Shown: positions 1-8,453 of the stretch, piece by piece | How positions within the stretch are numbered: position 1 is the first letter of the stretch | Layout of the letters: every line of letters begins with the position of its first letter | From: Phycisphaeraceae bacterium | GTDB lineage: Bacteria; Planctomycetota; Phycisphaerae; Phycisphaerales; Phycisphaeraceae | Length of the DNA stretch: 64,000 nt | Reading direction: 5' to 3' | Assembly: GCA_029260655.1 (NCBI GenBank) | Contig: JAJDCU010000016.1 | Location: 1-64,000, forward strand | Notes under the pieces: generated by a model | Seen by the model: the letters and a program-made list of their open reading frames with translations, nothing else | Databases searched by the model: none | Told to the model about the DNA's origin: nothing | Position numbers and translations under genes: made by a program

Positions 1-114
1 GCGCGACTTTTTGTTTCGCGTCTGCCGACAACCTCACGATGGCGGCTGGTCGGCTTCCATGAGTATCCGCTGATTAAAAGGACCGGGACTCACGGGCTGC
101 CCCCCACCCCCGCC

Positions 115-300
115 GGAGGTGCGCCAGGTTTCACTGGATGCGCCGCCGGCGGTCAACGGAAGGTGTTCGGATGAAACTTCGAACATTTTCTGGGGGGACT
201 TGGAAGCGCTCCGCCCCGGCTAGATGGTGGAACTCAGCACACGGGCCCGACCCGGTCCCGCTGATCCCGTGGCTGCCGCTACTGCTGGAACGTCGTGGGG
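115..300 (+). other. Structured intergenic region, possible ncRNA
   Basis: No convincing gene lies between 1 and 709. This part contains several hairpins: CCAG 124-127 pairs with CTGG 134-137, extended by GCGC arms at 121-124 and 140-143; TGTTCG 164-169 pairs perfectly with CGAACA 180-185; and a G-run near 192 can pair with CCCC 214-217. The spacing suggests a structured RNA, but I recognise no conserved motif of RNase P RNA, tmRNA, SRP RNA or a known riboswitch. It could also be the end of a transcript that begins outside the window. Confidence 0.25.
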
Positions 301-360
301 ATTTGGATTGGGGTTTGGGGGTTAGGGGTTGGGGGTTTGAAGAAAGAAAATGAAGCAGAA

Positions 361-557
361 TTAACCGCAGAGGCGCAGAGAACGCAGAGGAAGCAAGGCG
401 GAACAAATCTTGAAGAAGTGATCCGCAGATGACGCAGATTGCGCAGATGTGAAGGCGTATGAGTTTGCGCGCCGTCTCTTAATCTGCGCCATCTGCGCAA
501 TCTGTGGATAGTTCCTACTCCGTGGTTTTCTCTGCGCCCTCTGCGCCTCTGCGGTAA
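361..557. repeat. Nested palindromic repeat, copy 1
   Basis: Two inverted repeats are nested. The outer arms are built from CCGCAGAGGCGCAGAG-like units (left about 361-390, right about 529-557). The inner arms are built from CCGCAGATGACGCAGATT-like units (left 421-449, right 481-509). Each arm is itself a short tandem of CGCAGA-type words. Copies with the same plan but different module sequences lie at 10705-10860 and 41865-42025. All three are intergenic. The preceding stretch at about 297-345 is a degenerate G/T-rich tract. No coding capacity is apparent. Confidence 0.85.
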
Positions 558-628
558 AGACCCTCCCCGGGCCGAATTTCGGAGCCCCGGCGGCTCAATC
601 CGCTGCGGGTCGGCCCGGCTGGGGAGAT

Positions 629-657
629 TTGCCAGTCCAGGGGGTTTCAGGCATAAT
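629..657 (+). promoter_or_regulatory. Sigma-70-type promoter of rpsT
   Basis: TTGCCA at 629-634 and CATAAT at 652-657 are separated by 17 nt, an optimal spacing. The expected start near 664 would give a leader of roughly 45 nt before the rpsT start codon. Confidence 0.65.
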
Positions 658-709
658 GTGTGGCTCGGTTTCGACCCCCGGCTCCGATCCCTGGAACAGG
701 ACTCCATCG

Positions 710-985
710 ATGGCACATTCGGTCAGCGCCCGTAAACGTATCCGCCAGAACGCCAAGGCCCGGTCACGCAACCGCTGGCGTAAGGGCAATATCCGCACGG
801 AAATAAAGGCCTTCAGCGAGGCGATCTTGCACGGGACGGCGGAGGATGCCAAGACCAAGCTCCATGGGCTGTACAAAATGTTGGATCAGGCAGCCAGCAA
901 AAGCACGATGCACAAGAACACCGCCTCGCGATATAAGTCTCGTTTGACAACTAAGTTAAACCAGAAGATCGCCGCGTCTGCCTGA
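710..985 (+). CDS. rpsT: 30S ribosomal protein S20
   Basis: This 91-residue basic protein binds 16S rRNA and helps assemble the small ribosomal subunit. The N-terminus MAHSVSARKRIRQN and the C-terminal stretch with HKNTASRYKSRL are typical of S20, and the length fits the family. The frame stays open upstream to 629, but the ATG at 710 begins the conserved protein and has a purine-rich GGAACAGGA a short distance upstream. The gene stands alone, with a promoter at 629-657 and a strong terminator at 1021. S20 is commonly monocistronic in bacteria. Confidence 0.96.
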   Translation: MAHSVSARKRIRQNAKARSRNRWRKGNIRTEIKAFSEAILHGTAEDAKTKLHGLYKMLDQAASKSTMHKNTASRYKSRLTTKLNQKIAASA

Positions 986-1020
986 GTTTCAATCAAAAGC
1001 CAGTCTTAATTCAAACTTTG

Positions 1021-1043
1021 CCCCGGCCCGGACCGGGGTTTTT
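1021..1043 (+). terminator. Rho-independent terminator after rpsT
   Basis: The perfect stem CCCCGG/CCGGGG at 1021-1038 is followed at once by a run of five T, 36 nt after the rpsT stop codon. Confidence 0.85.
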
Positions 1044-1150
1044 CTTTGCATGGCCCGCGGTATTTGCGTAAGCTGCTAAGTTAACAGGGTTAAACGACGG
1101 CTGTCGCCTGTTATTTGGCGGCCGGTATCCGCTCCACGTATCCCGGGTAG

Positions 1151-2842
1151 ATGGCCGATGAGTATGGGTGGTCAGTTTTTTGCCGGAGTCGGGTGTTGAG
1201 CGATGTTCCCAAGCAAACAGGCAAAGCTGGGCTGACTGGCTCAGAGGTCGGCCGTGGGCAAGCCCGATCTACGGGTGTGATATCCGGCTGGCTGGTGGCC
1301 TGGCGCGCCCGGCTGGGGGTGTTGCTGAGCGTGGATCTGCGCTCGCTGGCGGTGCTTCGGATCGGGCTGGCGGGGCTGTTGCTGGTGGACCTGATCGGCC
1401 GGGCGGGTGATCTGTCGGCCCACTACAGCGATGTGGGGGTATTGCCCAGGGCGGCGCTATTTGAAAGCGAGGGGCTGCGGGCCTACCTGTCGCTGCATGC
1501 GTTAAGCGGCTCTGTGCTATGGCAGGCGGGGCTATTCGTCCTGGCGGGGCTGTTCGCGTTGATGCTGCTGGCGGGGGTCCGGACACGGCTGGCGACGGTG
1601 GCGTCTTGGCTGCTGCTGCTGAGCCTGCATCACCGCAACCCGGTGGTGCTCCAGGCGGGCGATGCGCTGCTTCGGCTGCTGCTATTTTGGGGGATGATGC
1701 TGCCGCTTGGGGCGCGTTGGTCGGTGGACAGCGCGGCGGGGCCGTTGGGCCTGAGCCGACGCAAGGACAACCGGCTGCTGTCGGTCGCGGGGGTAGCGAT
1801 CTTCCTGCAAGTCTGCCTGGTGTATTGGTTTACCGCGACGTTCAAGGACCACCCGATGTGGTGGCACGAAAACGCGGCCTACTTTGCGTTAAACATCGAC
1901 CAGTTGGTGACGCCGTTAGGGATGTGGGTCCGTCAGATCGACTGGCTCTTGCCGATCCTGACGTGGACGGCGTTTGCGGTGGCGATCGTTGCGCCGGTGC
2001 TGGTGTTCTGCCCGGTGTGGACAGGGACGGCGAGGCTTTTGGTGATCCTGGCGATGATCGGGACACACCTGGCGCTGGCGATGTGCCTGAAGCTTGGGTT
2101 GTTGCCCTACGTCGCGATGGTGAGCTGGCTGGTCTTCTTGCCCGGGCGGTGGTGGGACTGGCTATGGGCCCGGTCCCGCCGACAGCGCGGGCTGCGCGCC
2201 AACCCGTCGCGGGCGCTTTGGGTGCTGGCGCTGGTCAAACGTCTGCCGATGATCGTTTCCGGCTCGCGTCGCGGGACGGGTGATGTGCTGATCGACGTGC
2301 CGACCGACCGGCATCAGCGGATCGGCGCCAGGCGGTGGGAGCAGGTGGTGGCAGTGGTTGCACTGGTCTATCTCGTGACGTGGAACCTGCAGTGGCTTAA
2401 CGCCCACGGGGACGCCACGACGGGCGAGGCACGGCAGGCCGCGGCCGGGGACGTGCTGCGGATGGAGCAGAGCTGGAACATGATTTCGCCCGAGGCCCTG
2501 GGCCTGGACGGATGGTTCGTGATGCCCGGCAAGCTCCGGGACGGGACACAGGTCGACGCCTTCACCGGCGGCCCGGTCAACTGGTCCAACCCCTCGGCCA
2601 TCGCCGGGTACGACCCGGGCGCCCGGTGGCGCAAGTATCTTCGTAACCTGACCAAGCCTGGCCACGACCACAACCTCCATCATTACGCGAAGTACCTGGT
2701 GCGCACTTTCAATACCGATCGCACCATCGACAAGCAGCTCGAGTCCTTCGACATCGTGTTCATCCAGGAGGCCACGCTCCCCGATGGCGAGGTTGAAGTG
2801 ACCCGGAACACGTTGTTGCAATACCACCGGGACCCGTATTAG
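1151..2842 (+). CDS. HTTM-domain membrane protein, vitamin K carboxylase-like
   Basis: This 563-residue polytopic membrane protein resembles the HTTM family (horizontally transferred transmembrane domain), relatives of vitamin-K-dependent gamma-carboxylase that are frequent in planctomycetes. Signs are an RIGLAGLLLVDL first helix, the segment GVLPRAALF, several hydrophobic helices up to about residue 340, and a soluble C-terminal third. Catalytic activity is not established for bacterial members. The first roughly 42 residues are not family-like; a GTG at 1277 (residue 43, just before the first helix) is a plausible alternative start. It is monocistronic and convergent with the next gene. Confidence 0.8.
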   Translation: MADEYGWSVFCRSRVLSDVPKQTGKAGLTGSEVGRGQARSTGVISGWLVAWRARLGVLLSVDLRSLAVLRIGLAGLLLVDLIGRAGDLSAHYSDVGVLPRAALFESEGLRAYLSLHALSGSVLWQAGLFVLAGLFALMLLAGVRTRLATVASWLLLLSLHHRNPVVLQAGDALLRLLLFWGMMLPLGARWSVDSAAGPLGLSRRKDNRLLSVAGVAIFLQVCLVYWFTATFKDHPMWWHENAAYFALNIDQLVTPLGMWVRQIDWLLPILTWTAFAVAIVAPVLVFCPVWTGTARLLVILAMIGTHLALAMCLKLGLLPYVAMVSWLVFLPGRWWDWLWARSRRQRGLRANPSRALWVLALVKRLPMIVSGSRRGTGDVLIDVPTDRHQRIGARRWEQVVAVVALVYLVTWNLQWLNAHGDATTGEARQAAAGDVLRMEQSWNMISPEALGLDGWFVMPGKLRDGTQVDAFTGGPVNWSNPSAIAGYDPGARWRKYLRNLTKPGHDHNLHHYAKYLVRTFNTDRTIDKQLESFDIVFIQEATLPDGEVEVTRNTLLQYHRDPY

Positions 2843-2916
2843 ATCGCCCACGGGTATGGGCCCCGACACGAAACGCTTCCTGGAAGCAAATCATCAACCG
2901 CCGCGCAGCAAGCAAC

Positions 2917-2944
2917 AACGCTCATGGGGTTAGCCATGAGCGTT
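2917..2944. terminator. Bidirectional hairpin between convergent genes
   Basis: An 11-bp perfect stem (AACGCTCATGG 2917-2927 with its complement 2934-2944) encloses the 6-nt loop ggttag. It lies between the HTTM gene and the convergent PEP-CTERM gene, the expected place for a shared terminator, although no long T-run follows on either strand. Confidence 0.6.
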
Positions 2945-2995
2945 GCGTGTTATCCGAAAAGTATTTCGATACTTCGGCGGTAGATACCGGCCGGC

Positions 2996-4123
2996 TTAAC
3001 GCTTTCTTCGGCGGATAGCTGCGAGGGCGGCCGCGGCGAAGAGCGTCAGGGCGCCCGGCTCGGGGATGTCCAGCGCGTTAAGGTTGTCGTTGCCGGCGAA
3101 CCCGGCCCGGGTCGTTCGCAGGCCAAGCGACTCGGCGGTGTGAAGGATCGCGGCGTTGGGGCCCAGCGACCCCAGCAGGTTCTGTGCGCTGGCGGCATCG
3201 ATCAGGATGTCGCCCTCGTTGATCGCCACGCCGGTGATCGGGTCGAGCTGGCCCAGGTGACTCGACCCCGGCGCCAGGGAGAACAACACGATGTCTATGC
3301 CGGGCACGTACTGGTTATCGCCGTTGTCGAAGACGACCAGGGCGTCGATGTCGTTGCCCCCAGGAAAGAGGCCCAGGGCGACGTCGGACGCGTAAAAGTT
3401 CGGGTTCGCGGTGCCTATCCCCGAGGGGTCGACCAAGACGTCGCCGGCGGAAAAACCAAGGCTCCCGGCGGTGCTGGCGTCAACGGACATGAAGATCGTG
3501 CCGGTGGGCGAGCCGCCCTGGGCGTTGGCGTTAAATCGCAGGTCCAAGGCATCCAGATCGGCCCCTCCCGCGGGTGGGATAGGAGGCTGGGGCGGGAAGG
3601 GGAAGGTCGCAAACTCACCGGTGCCCAGCGGGAATGCCGCGGGGTTGGGGTTGCCGAACTGGACCACACCGTCGCCGTCGGCAAAGATCGTGTTGGTGCT
3701 ATTAAAGACGGAACGGAACACGTCGCTTGACTGTTCGGACCCGAAGCCGCCGTTGTTGAACTCGTTAGCCGACGCCGTGCCGGTCAACCCGGCGGACCCG
3801 CGGTCGAGGCTGAAGTGCGCCCAGTCGTTGGCGTTGAAGGAAGCGGGCGCACGCCCGAATGACAACGCGTTGACCTCGCCGGGCAGGTTGATAGCAAACA
3901 CACCGGGGGGCGCAACGGGCGTGGCGACCGGCCCAAAGGCGGCCAAAGGGGTAAAGATTTCACCGGGCAAGATCGAACCCGCCGGGGCCACTCCCAGCAC
4001 GCCGACCGTGAACTCGGGGCTGAGCCCGTCGATCGAGAACGACTGGCCCTGTGCCGTGCCGGCGAAAACCGCCGCCGTAAGCCCCGCCCCCCATGCACAC
4101 CTCCTAAAACTGCTTGCGACCAT
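2996..4123 (-). CDS. PEP-CTERM sorting-domain secreted protein
   Basis: This 375-residue secreted protein has an N-terminal signal peptide (AGLTAAVFAGTAQG) and ends with a PEP-CTERM anchor: IPEPGALTLF, a hydrophobic helix and an RRRKR tail. Such proteins are recognised by exosortase, which is not encoded here. The body is Gly/Asn/Asp-rich with repeated NDNxxALD-like stretches and no domain I can name; a surface or extracellular-matrix role is inference. A good Shine-Dalgarno sequence, AGAGGAGA, lies upstream of the start at 4123. It is transcribed toward the HTTM gene, sharing the hairpin at 2917. Confidence 0.88.
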   Translation of the reverse strand: MVASSFRRCAWGAGLTAAVFAGTAQGQSFSIDGLSPEFTVGVLGVAPAGSILPGEIFTPLAAFGPVATPVAPPGVFAINLPGEVNALSFGRAPASFNANDWAHFSLDRGSAGLTGTASANEFNNGGFGSEQSSDVFRSVFNSTNTIFADGDGVVQFGNPNPAAFPLGTGEFATFPFPPQPPIPPAGGADLDALDLRFNANAQGGSPTGTIFMSVDASTAGSLGFSAGDVLVDPSGIGTANPNFYASDVALGLFPGGNDIDALVVFDNGDNQYVPGIDIVLFSLAPGSSHLGQLDPITGVAINEGDILIDAASAQNLLGSLGPNAAILHTAESLGLRTTRAGFAGNDNLNALDIPEPGALTLFAAAALAAIRRRKR

Positions 4124-4699
4124 GACATTTCTCCTCTTGTGAAAATTTCGCCGTCACTTAACCTCACACGCCCCAGAGGAAACGCATTCACACGCGACCG
4201 CGACCACAGCTAAAAGCCATGAGCAGGTCAACTAATAAACAACATCTAAAACCATCCGCCCAACTACACACATGCACCCAGGTGCATGGGATTTATCGCT
4301 TAACGATAGACCAAAGGCGGAAAAGAACGGACAAGAAATGCTCCCCGCCACAAGGCCATTTTACGGCCACCGATGCGAGGACACAAGGAAAAAACAGGTG
4401 GCATCCTTCATGCGTGTTAACCACTAGAAACAAAGCGCTTGCGTAGCGGCCAGGGGTTGGTGCGCAGCAATTTGTAGCTCGAGTCGTTTCGCCATCGTGC
4501 CAGGCGTCAAGAGACCCGGCGGCCGGATTACCACATCGACCGGTATCGGCAGGGCGTCGCCGCTTTAGATTAGGCGCCCATCGATCTTCCGGACGAAGCC
4601 CGGGGTATGATCCCGCGGCCGCTGGCCTGCTATACTACGGGGCTCAAGGCGCGCCCGGCCCGAGGGGCGGCGGCCACCGATTTTTTGTTGGAGTTATCA
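4124..4699. other. Intergenic region between divergent genes
   Basis: This 576-nt gap separates the PEP-CTERM gene from leuD. It is AT-richer than its surroundings up to about 4450. The one open frame there (4219-4446) has no family-like features and is probably chance. A -10-like TATACT at 4631-4636 may start the leuD transcript. I see no riboswitch or leader peptide of the leucine type. Confidence 0.5.
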
Positions 4700-5260
4700 A
4701 TGCAAACCGCTATCACCGGCAAGGCGTACGTCCTGGGCGACGACATCGACACCGACCAGATCATCCCGGCCGAGTTCCTGTCGTATGACCCGACCGACCC
4801 GCAGGAGCGCAAGTATTTCGGGATGTACGCGATGAGCGGGGTCCCGGCCGGTCAAATCGGGCTGCCCGATGGCAACACGCGCTTCGTCGAGGAAGGCAAG
4901 TTCACCAGTGAATATGCGATCGTCATCGGGGGCAAGAACTTCGGCTGCGGGTCGTCCCGTGAGCACGCCCCCCTGGCTATGGCCGAGGCCGGGGCCCAGG
5001 CGGTGGTCGCCGAGTTTTACGCCCGGATCTTCTTCCGCAACTGCGTCAACGGCGGGTACCTGCTGCCGTGCGAATGCGACAACCGGCTATCGGAAGAAAT
5101 CCGCACCGGCGACGAATGCACCCTGGACATCGAGGCCGGGACGCTCGTGAACCAGACGACCGGCAAGACGTACCAACTCAAACCCCTGGGCGACGTCAAG
5201 CCGATCATCGATGCCGGCGGGGTCTTCGATTACGCCCGCACCGCGGGGATGTTGAAGTAG
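4700..5260 (+). CDS. leuD: 3-isopropylmalate dehydratase small subunit
   Basis: LeuD forms isopropylmalate isomerase together with LeuC, interconverting 2- and 3-isopropylmalate in leucine biosynthesis. The 186-residue product shows the swivelling-domain motifs DDIDTDQIIPAEFL near residue 12 and GGKNFGCGSSREHAP near residue 80, which line the active site. The frame is open back to 4607, but the ATG at 4700 starts the conserved region and has TTGGAG upstream. The large subunit gene leuC is not in this window. The next gene is a thioredoxin-like protein 133 nt downstream with repeat DNA between. Confidence 0.95.
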   Translation: MQTAITGKAYVLGDDIDTDQIIPAEFLSYDPTDPQERKYFGMYAMSGVPAGQIGLPDGNTRFVEEGKFTSEYAIVIGGKNFGCGSSREHAPLAMAEAGAQAVVAEFYARIFFRNCVNGGYLLPCECDNRLSEEIRTGDECTLDIEAGTLVNQTTGKTYQLKPLGDVKPIIDAGGVFDYARTAGMLK

Positions 5261-5335
5261 GTGTTGGCGGTTAGTGTTTGGTGGTTAGCGGTTGGTGATT
5301 GACGATGGGATGTTGGTGGTTTGTTTTTTGTGGAT
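5260..5335. repeat. Degenerate G/T-rich GGTTAG-type tract
   Basis: Immediately after leuD there are imperfect repeats of words such as ggttagtg, ggttagcg, ggttggtg and ttggtgg. A similar tract at about 297-345 precedes the first nested palindrome, and a complementary C/A-rich version occurs near 60005-60030. This is probably intergenic repeat debris rather than a regulatory site. Confidence 0.4.
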
Positions 5336-5393
5336 CGTACGTCCATGAAGCGCTGCGACTTGTCGCGATCGCCAAGCGAGAATGAATAGAAGT

Positions 5394-5990
5394 ATGAACG
5401 CGGATTACCTCAAGCAGAAACACAAAGCGGGACTTAGCTACAGCGATTACCTCGCAACGGGCACGCCACAGCAGCAAGACGACTGGCGCGCGATCTACGA
5501 CCAGGCGGCGCTGTCCGATCAACAGCAGGCGCTGCTCGGCTCGTTTTCCCGGAAGGTCAACGTGATCGGTCTGTCGGGCATCTGGTGCGGGGACTGCGTG
5601 CAGCAGGGGCCTTTGATCCAGCGGATCGCAGATGCGGCCGGGGGAGGATCCGGGGACGGATCCGGGGGGGGCGTGATCGACCTGCGCTGGCTGGACCGCG
5701 ACGAGCATATGGACCTTCAAGAAAAAGTTCGGATCAACGCCGGGAACCGGGTGCCGGTGCTGATATTTTGCGCCGAGGACTACGAGTTCGTGGGTTGGTA
5801 CGGCGATCGGACGCTCAGCCGATACCGGGCGATGGCGGCGAAGCAACTTGGCGGTGCGTGCCCGATGCCTGGCGCGGCGGTACCCCAGGATGAGCTGGAC
5901 GCGACCCTGGCGGACTGGCTGGAGCAGTTCGAGCGGTCGCACCTGCTGCTGCGTCTGAGCGGGCGTCTGCGGCAGAAGCACGGCGATTAA
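5394..5990 (+). CDS. Thioredoxin-family protein with WCGDC motif
   Basis: This 198-residue cytoplasmic thioredoxin-fold protein carries the redox motif IWCGDC about 65 residues in, and a cis-proline region VPVLIF about 60 residues later, as expected for a thioredoxin fold. The function is inferred as thiol-disulfide exchange; the partner is unknown. A Gly/Ser-rich linker (GGGSGDGSGGG) comes from a short direct repeat of ggatccgggg in the DNA. An upstream in-frame ATG at 5382 is an equally possible start. There is no signal peptide, so a cytoplasmic role is likely. Confidence 0.8.
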   Translation: MNADYLKQKHKAGLSYSDYLATGTPQQQDDWRAIYDQAALSDQQQALLGSFSRKVNVIGLSGIWCGDCVQQGPLIQRIADAAGGGSGDGSGGGVIDLRWLDRDEHMDLQEKVRINAGNRVPVLIFCAEDYEFVGWYGDRTLSRYRAMAAKQLGGACPMPGAAVPQDELDATLADWLEQFERSHLLLRLSGRLRQKHGD

Positions 5991-6145
5991 CCGGGTTTGG
6001 GCGTCCCTTGCCGAGGCCGGCTAAGGACGATAAACTCCCGCGTCCTTTTCGCCTTTAATATCGGGGGCCGGCCTCCATCCTCGCAGGCCGGATCGGGCCT
6101 GTGATTCAATTCGCCGATAGCCGGCGAAGACCGACGGAGTGATCA

Positions 6146-6973
6146 GTGGCAAAGAAAACGACCAAGAAAAAAGTATCCAAGCCCGGCGTGAAGAAACAAG
6201 CCGCCGCGACACGGGGCAGCAAGGTCGTTAAGAAAAAAACGACCAAGAAGCAGGCTGTCGCCAAGAAGCCGACGGCGAAGAGCACGTCTACCAAGCAAGC
6301 CAGCGGCAAGAAGAAGGCCCCGGCAAAAAAGACCGCCAAAAAGACCACAAAAAAGACGGCCAAGCCCTCGGCCAAGTCGAGCAAGACCGCCAAGTCCAAG
6401 ACCACGAAGGTCAAGGTGTCCAAGACCGCTTCGGCGGGTTCATCGAACCCGGGCAAGACCGTCAAGGTCACGTCCAAGGCCAAGCCCGCGCCGCCGATCC
6501 GCCGAGTCGTCCGCCCGGCCCCGCCGCCGCCGCCCGAGCCGGTCGTCGAAGACTGGACCCCGATCAGCAACGCCAAACTCAAGCGGGTCAAGACCGGGCT
6601 GACGCGCAAAGAGCTCAACGGGCTCAAACAGATTCTGCTGGAGAAGCGTGCCCAGATCGTCGGGGCTGTGCTGACGATGGAAGACGCACGCAGCGCGGGC
6701 AACGGCGGGGACCTGTCGAGCATGCCCCTGCACATGGCGGACATCGGCTCTGACAACTACGAGCAGGAATTCACACTCGGGCTGGTCGAGTCCGAGCGGA
6801 AGCTGCTGGTCGAAATCGATGCGGCCCTCAAGCGGATCCAGGACAAGACCTATGGCGTGTGCATCATCACCGGCACACCCATCCCCAAGGAGCGGCTGGA
6901 GATCAAGCCCTGGGCCAAGTACAGCATCGAGGTAGTCCGCAAGCGCGAGAAACTGGGGCTGCACAGCTTCTAA
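6146..6973 (+). CDS. DksA/TraR-like protein with histone-H1-like tail
   Basis: This 275-residue protein has two parts. Residues 1 to about 115 are a Lys/Ala/Ser/Thr-rich tail with KKTTKK and AKK repeats, resembling bacterial histone-H1-like proteins. The rest is a DksA/TraR-type coiled coil (ELNGLKQILLEKRAQIV) followed by a degenerate finger, YGVCIITGTPIPKERL. Only one of the four zinc-binding cysteines of canonical DksA remains. DksA proteins act in the secondary channel of RNA polymerase with ppGpp; binding here is inference. The start is GTG at 6146 with GGAG upstream. lspA follows 36 nt later and may be cotranscribed. Confidence 0.85.
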   Translation: MAKKTTKKKVSKPGVKKQAAATRGSKVVKKKTTKKQAVAKKPTAKSTSTKQASGKKKAPAKKTAKKTTKKTAKPSAKSSKTAKSKTTKVKVSKTASAGSSNPGKTVKVTSKAKPAPPIRRVVRPAPPPPPEPVVEDWTPISNAKLKRVKTGLTRKELNGLKQILLEKRAQIVGAVLTMEDARSAGNGGDLSSMPLHMADIGSDNYEQEFTLGLVESERKLLVEIDAALKRIQDKTYGVCIITGTPIPKERLEIKPWAKYSIEVVRKREKLGLHSF

Positions 6974-7009
6974 CCGCCGAAGCGCCGCCGCTGGGGATAC
7001 AATCCGCCC

Positions 7010-7669
7010 ATGGATCGTCCGGCCACGGAAAACAACAGCGATACACCCACGCGAGCGCCGTCTGCGCTAACCGCGGGCAAGAAGCCCGGCGCGGTCGCGT
7101 TGTTCCTGATGGTCTCACTGATCACGCTGGCGACCGACCTTGGGCTCAAGGCCTACGCCTTTAACACCGTCGCCGGCGCCGCGGTGGTGATCGACCCGTC
7201 AGACACTCAGACCCAGGGCGTGCCCCACCACGCGCCCACGGTCCTGGTCCCCGGCGTGCTGAACCTGCAACTGACCGCCAACGCCGGCGCGATCTTCGGG
7301 ATGGGCAAAGGAAGCCGATGGGTCTTTGTCGTGGTCAGCCTGGCGGCGGCCCTGTTCATCTGCCGGGTGTTCTGGCGCAGCTCGGCGCGGGCGGGCGTGT
7401 TCCATGTCGCGCTTGCACTGATCCTCGCCGGGGCTGTTGGTAACCTCTACGACCGTGTGCGGTTCGCCGCCGTGCGCGACATGCTGCACCTGTTCCCGGT
7501 GACCGACCTCCCGTTTGGCCTGACCTGGCCCGGGGGCGCAAAAGGTCTGTACCCCTGGGTCTTCAACCTCGCGGACGTAGCCCTGCTCCTGGGCGTGGTG
7601 ACAGTCATCCTGATCACCTGGCGCAGCGAGCCGCGGCCAACCACGGCTTCTACAACCGAGCATGGCTAG
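7010..7669 (+). CDS. lspA: Lipoprotein signal peptidase (signal peptidase II)
   Basis: LspA is an inner-membrane aspartyl protease that cleaves prolipoprotein signal peptides at the lipidated cysteine. The 219-residue product has four hydrophobic segments and both catalytic motifs: GNLYDRVRFAAVRDM with one Asp, and FNLADVALLLG with the other. The upstream motif LTANAGAIFG is also typical. The N-terminal 25 residues are hydrophilic and longer than usual. A TACAAT at 6998-7003 lies exactly 6 nt before the ATG, so a leaderless transcript is possible in addition to read-through from the DksA-like gene. Lipoproteins elsewhere in the window are candidate substrates. Confidence 0.94.
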   Translation: MDRPATENNSDTPTRAPSALTAGKKPGAVALFLMVSLITLATDLGLKAYAFNTVAGAAVVIDPSDTQTQGVPHHAPTVLVPGVLNLQLTANAGAIFGMGKGSRWVFVVVSLAAALFICRVFWRSSARAGVFHVALALILAGAVGNLYDRVRFAAVRDMLHLFPVTDLPFGLTWPGGAKGLYPWVFNLADVALLLGVVTVILITWRSEPRPTTASTTEHG

Positions 7670-8453
7670 AGCTGTAAGCATGGATGCGTCACGACTGGAT
7701 AGCTGCGGATGGGCTTCGTTTCGTACGGAGCTTTTCTTTGAGGAACCCGGCCGACGGGCTCGGCAGGTGGGCCCCGCGGCGCTGGCTATCATCGAGGCCT
7801 TCTCGCCGGGCCGGCGGGTACTGGAACTGTGCTGCGGGGGCGGCGCCCTGTCAATCTTCCTGGCCAAGGCCGGATGCCAAGTCACCGCGCTGGACCTCAG
7901 TGATCCAATGCTCCAAGCCTTCCGACAGAGCCTGGCGAACGTCGACCCCCAAGTACGCCAACGTGTGACGCTGGTGCGCGAAGATGTCTGCACGTTCGAC
8001 CTCGGCCAGACATTTGACTTCATCATTCTTGAGGACGACTGCTTTGGATATCTGCTGACAGAGCAGGATCAACTCGCGTGCCTGACGAAGGTCAGACGGC
8101 ATCTCAAGAGCGACGGCCGATTCCTCTTAACAAACAAGACGCCGGGGCTTGAGTTTGCGGCACCCGACTACGAGTACGACCCGGCGACGCGTATCATCAC
8201 ACGGCCAAACGATTGGACGGCGGTGGATGCAAACGGAGAGCAAACGACTATCCGCGAAGGCATCGAACGCAGGCGGGTCTTCCATCTGGATGAACTTAAC
8301 AGCCTGCTCGACAGGTCGGACCTTGATGTCCTGCACCGATGGGGGGACCTGGACCGGACGCCGTTTCAAGACCCGGCGAGCCAGGAGTACGTCTTTCTTA
8401 TGCAAGCCGCCCCACCGCAGCCTCAACCAGAAGCCGGAACAAGCCCTGATTAA
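7662..8453 (+). CDS. Class I SAM-dependent methyltransferase
   Basis: This 263-residue Rossmann-fold methyltransferase has the SAM-binding motif VLELCCGGGALSIFLA near residue 53, followed by VTALDLS (acidic end of strand 2) and FDFIILEDD. The substrate is unknown; the fold resembles small-molecule or ubiquinone-type methyltransferases. The ATG at 7662 overlaps the end of lspA by 8 nt, and an in-frame ATG at 7680 is an alternative start. Its 3' end overlaps the convergent amidotransferase gene by 56 nt. The tail after residue 250 is proline/glutamine-rich and probably disordered. Confidence 0.85.
   Translation: MARAVSMDASRLDSCGWASFRTELFFEEPGRRARQVGPAALAIIEAFSPGRRVLELCCGGGALSIFLAKAGCQVTALDLSDPMLQAFRQSLANVDPQVRQRVTLVREDVCTFDLGQTFDFIILEDDCFGYLLTEQDQLACLTKVRRHLKSDGRFLLTNKTPGLEFAAPDYEYDPATRIITRPNDWTAVDANGEQTTIREGIERRRVFHLDELNSLLDRSDLDVLHRWGDLDRTPFQDPASQEYVFLMQAAPPQPQPEAGTSPD

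Noticed and set aside
361-557. CRISPR array
   Set aside because: The repeated words are 8-10 nt, arranged as nested inverted arms with no unique spacers of uniform length, and there are no cas genes.
4219-4446. 75-codon open frame between the PEP-CTERM gene and leuD
   Set aside because: It lacks any motif and lies in AT-richer DNA without a ribosome-binding site; chance open frame.
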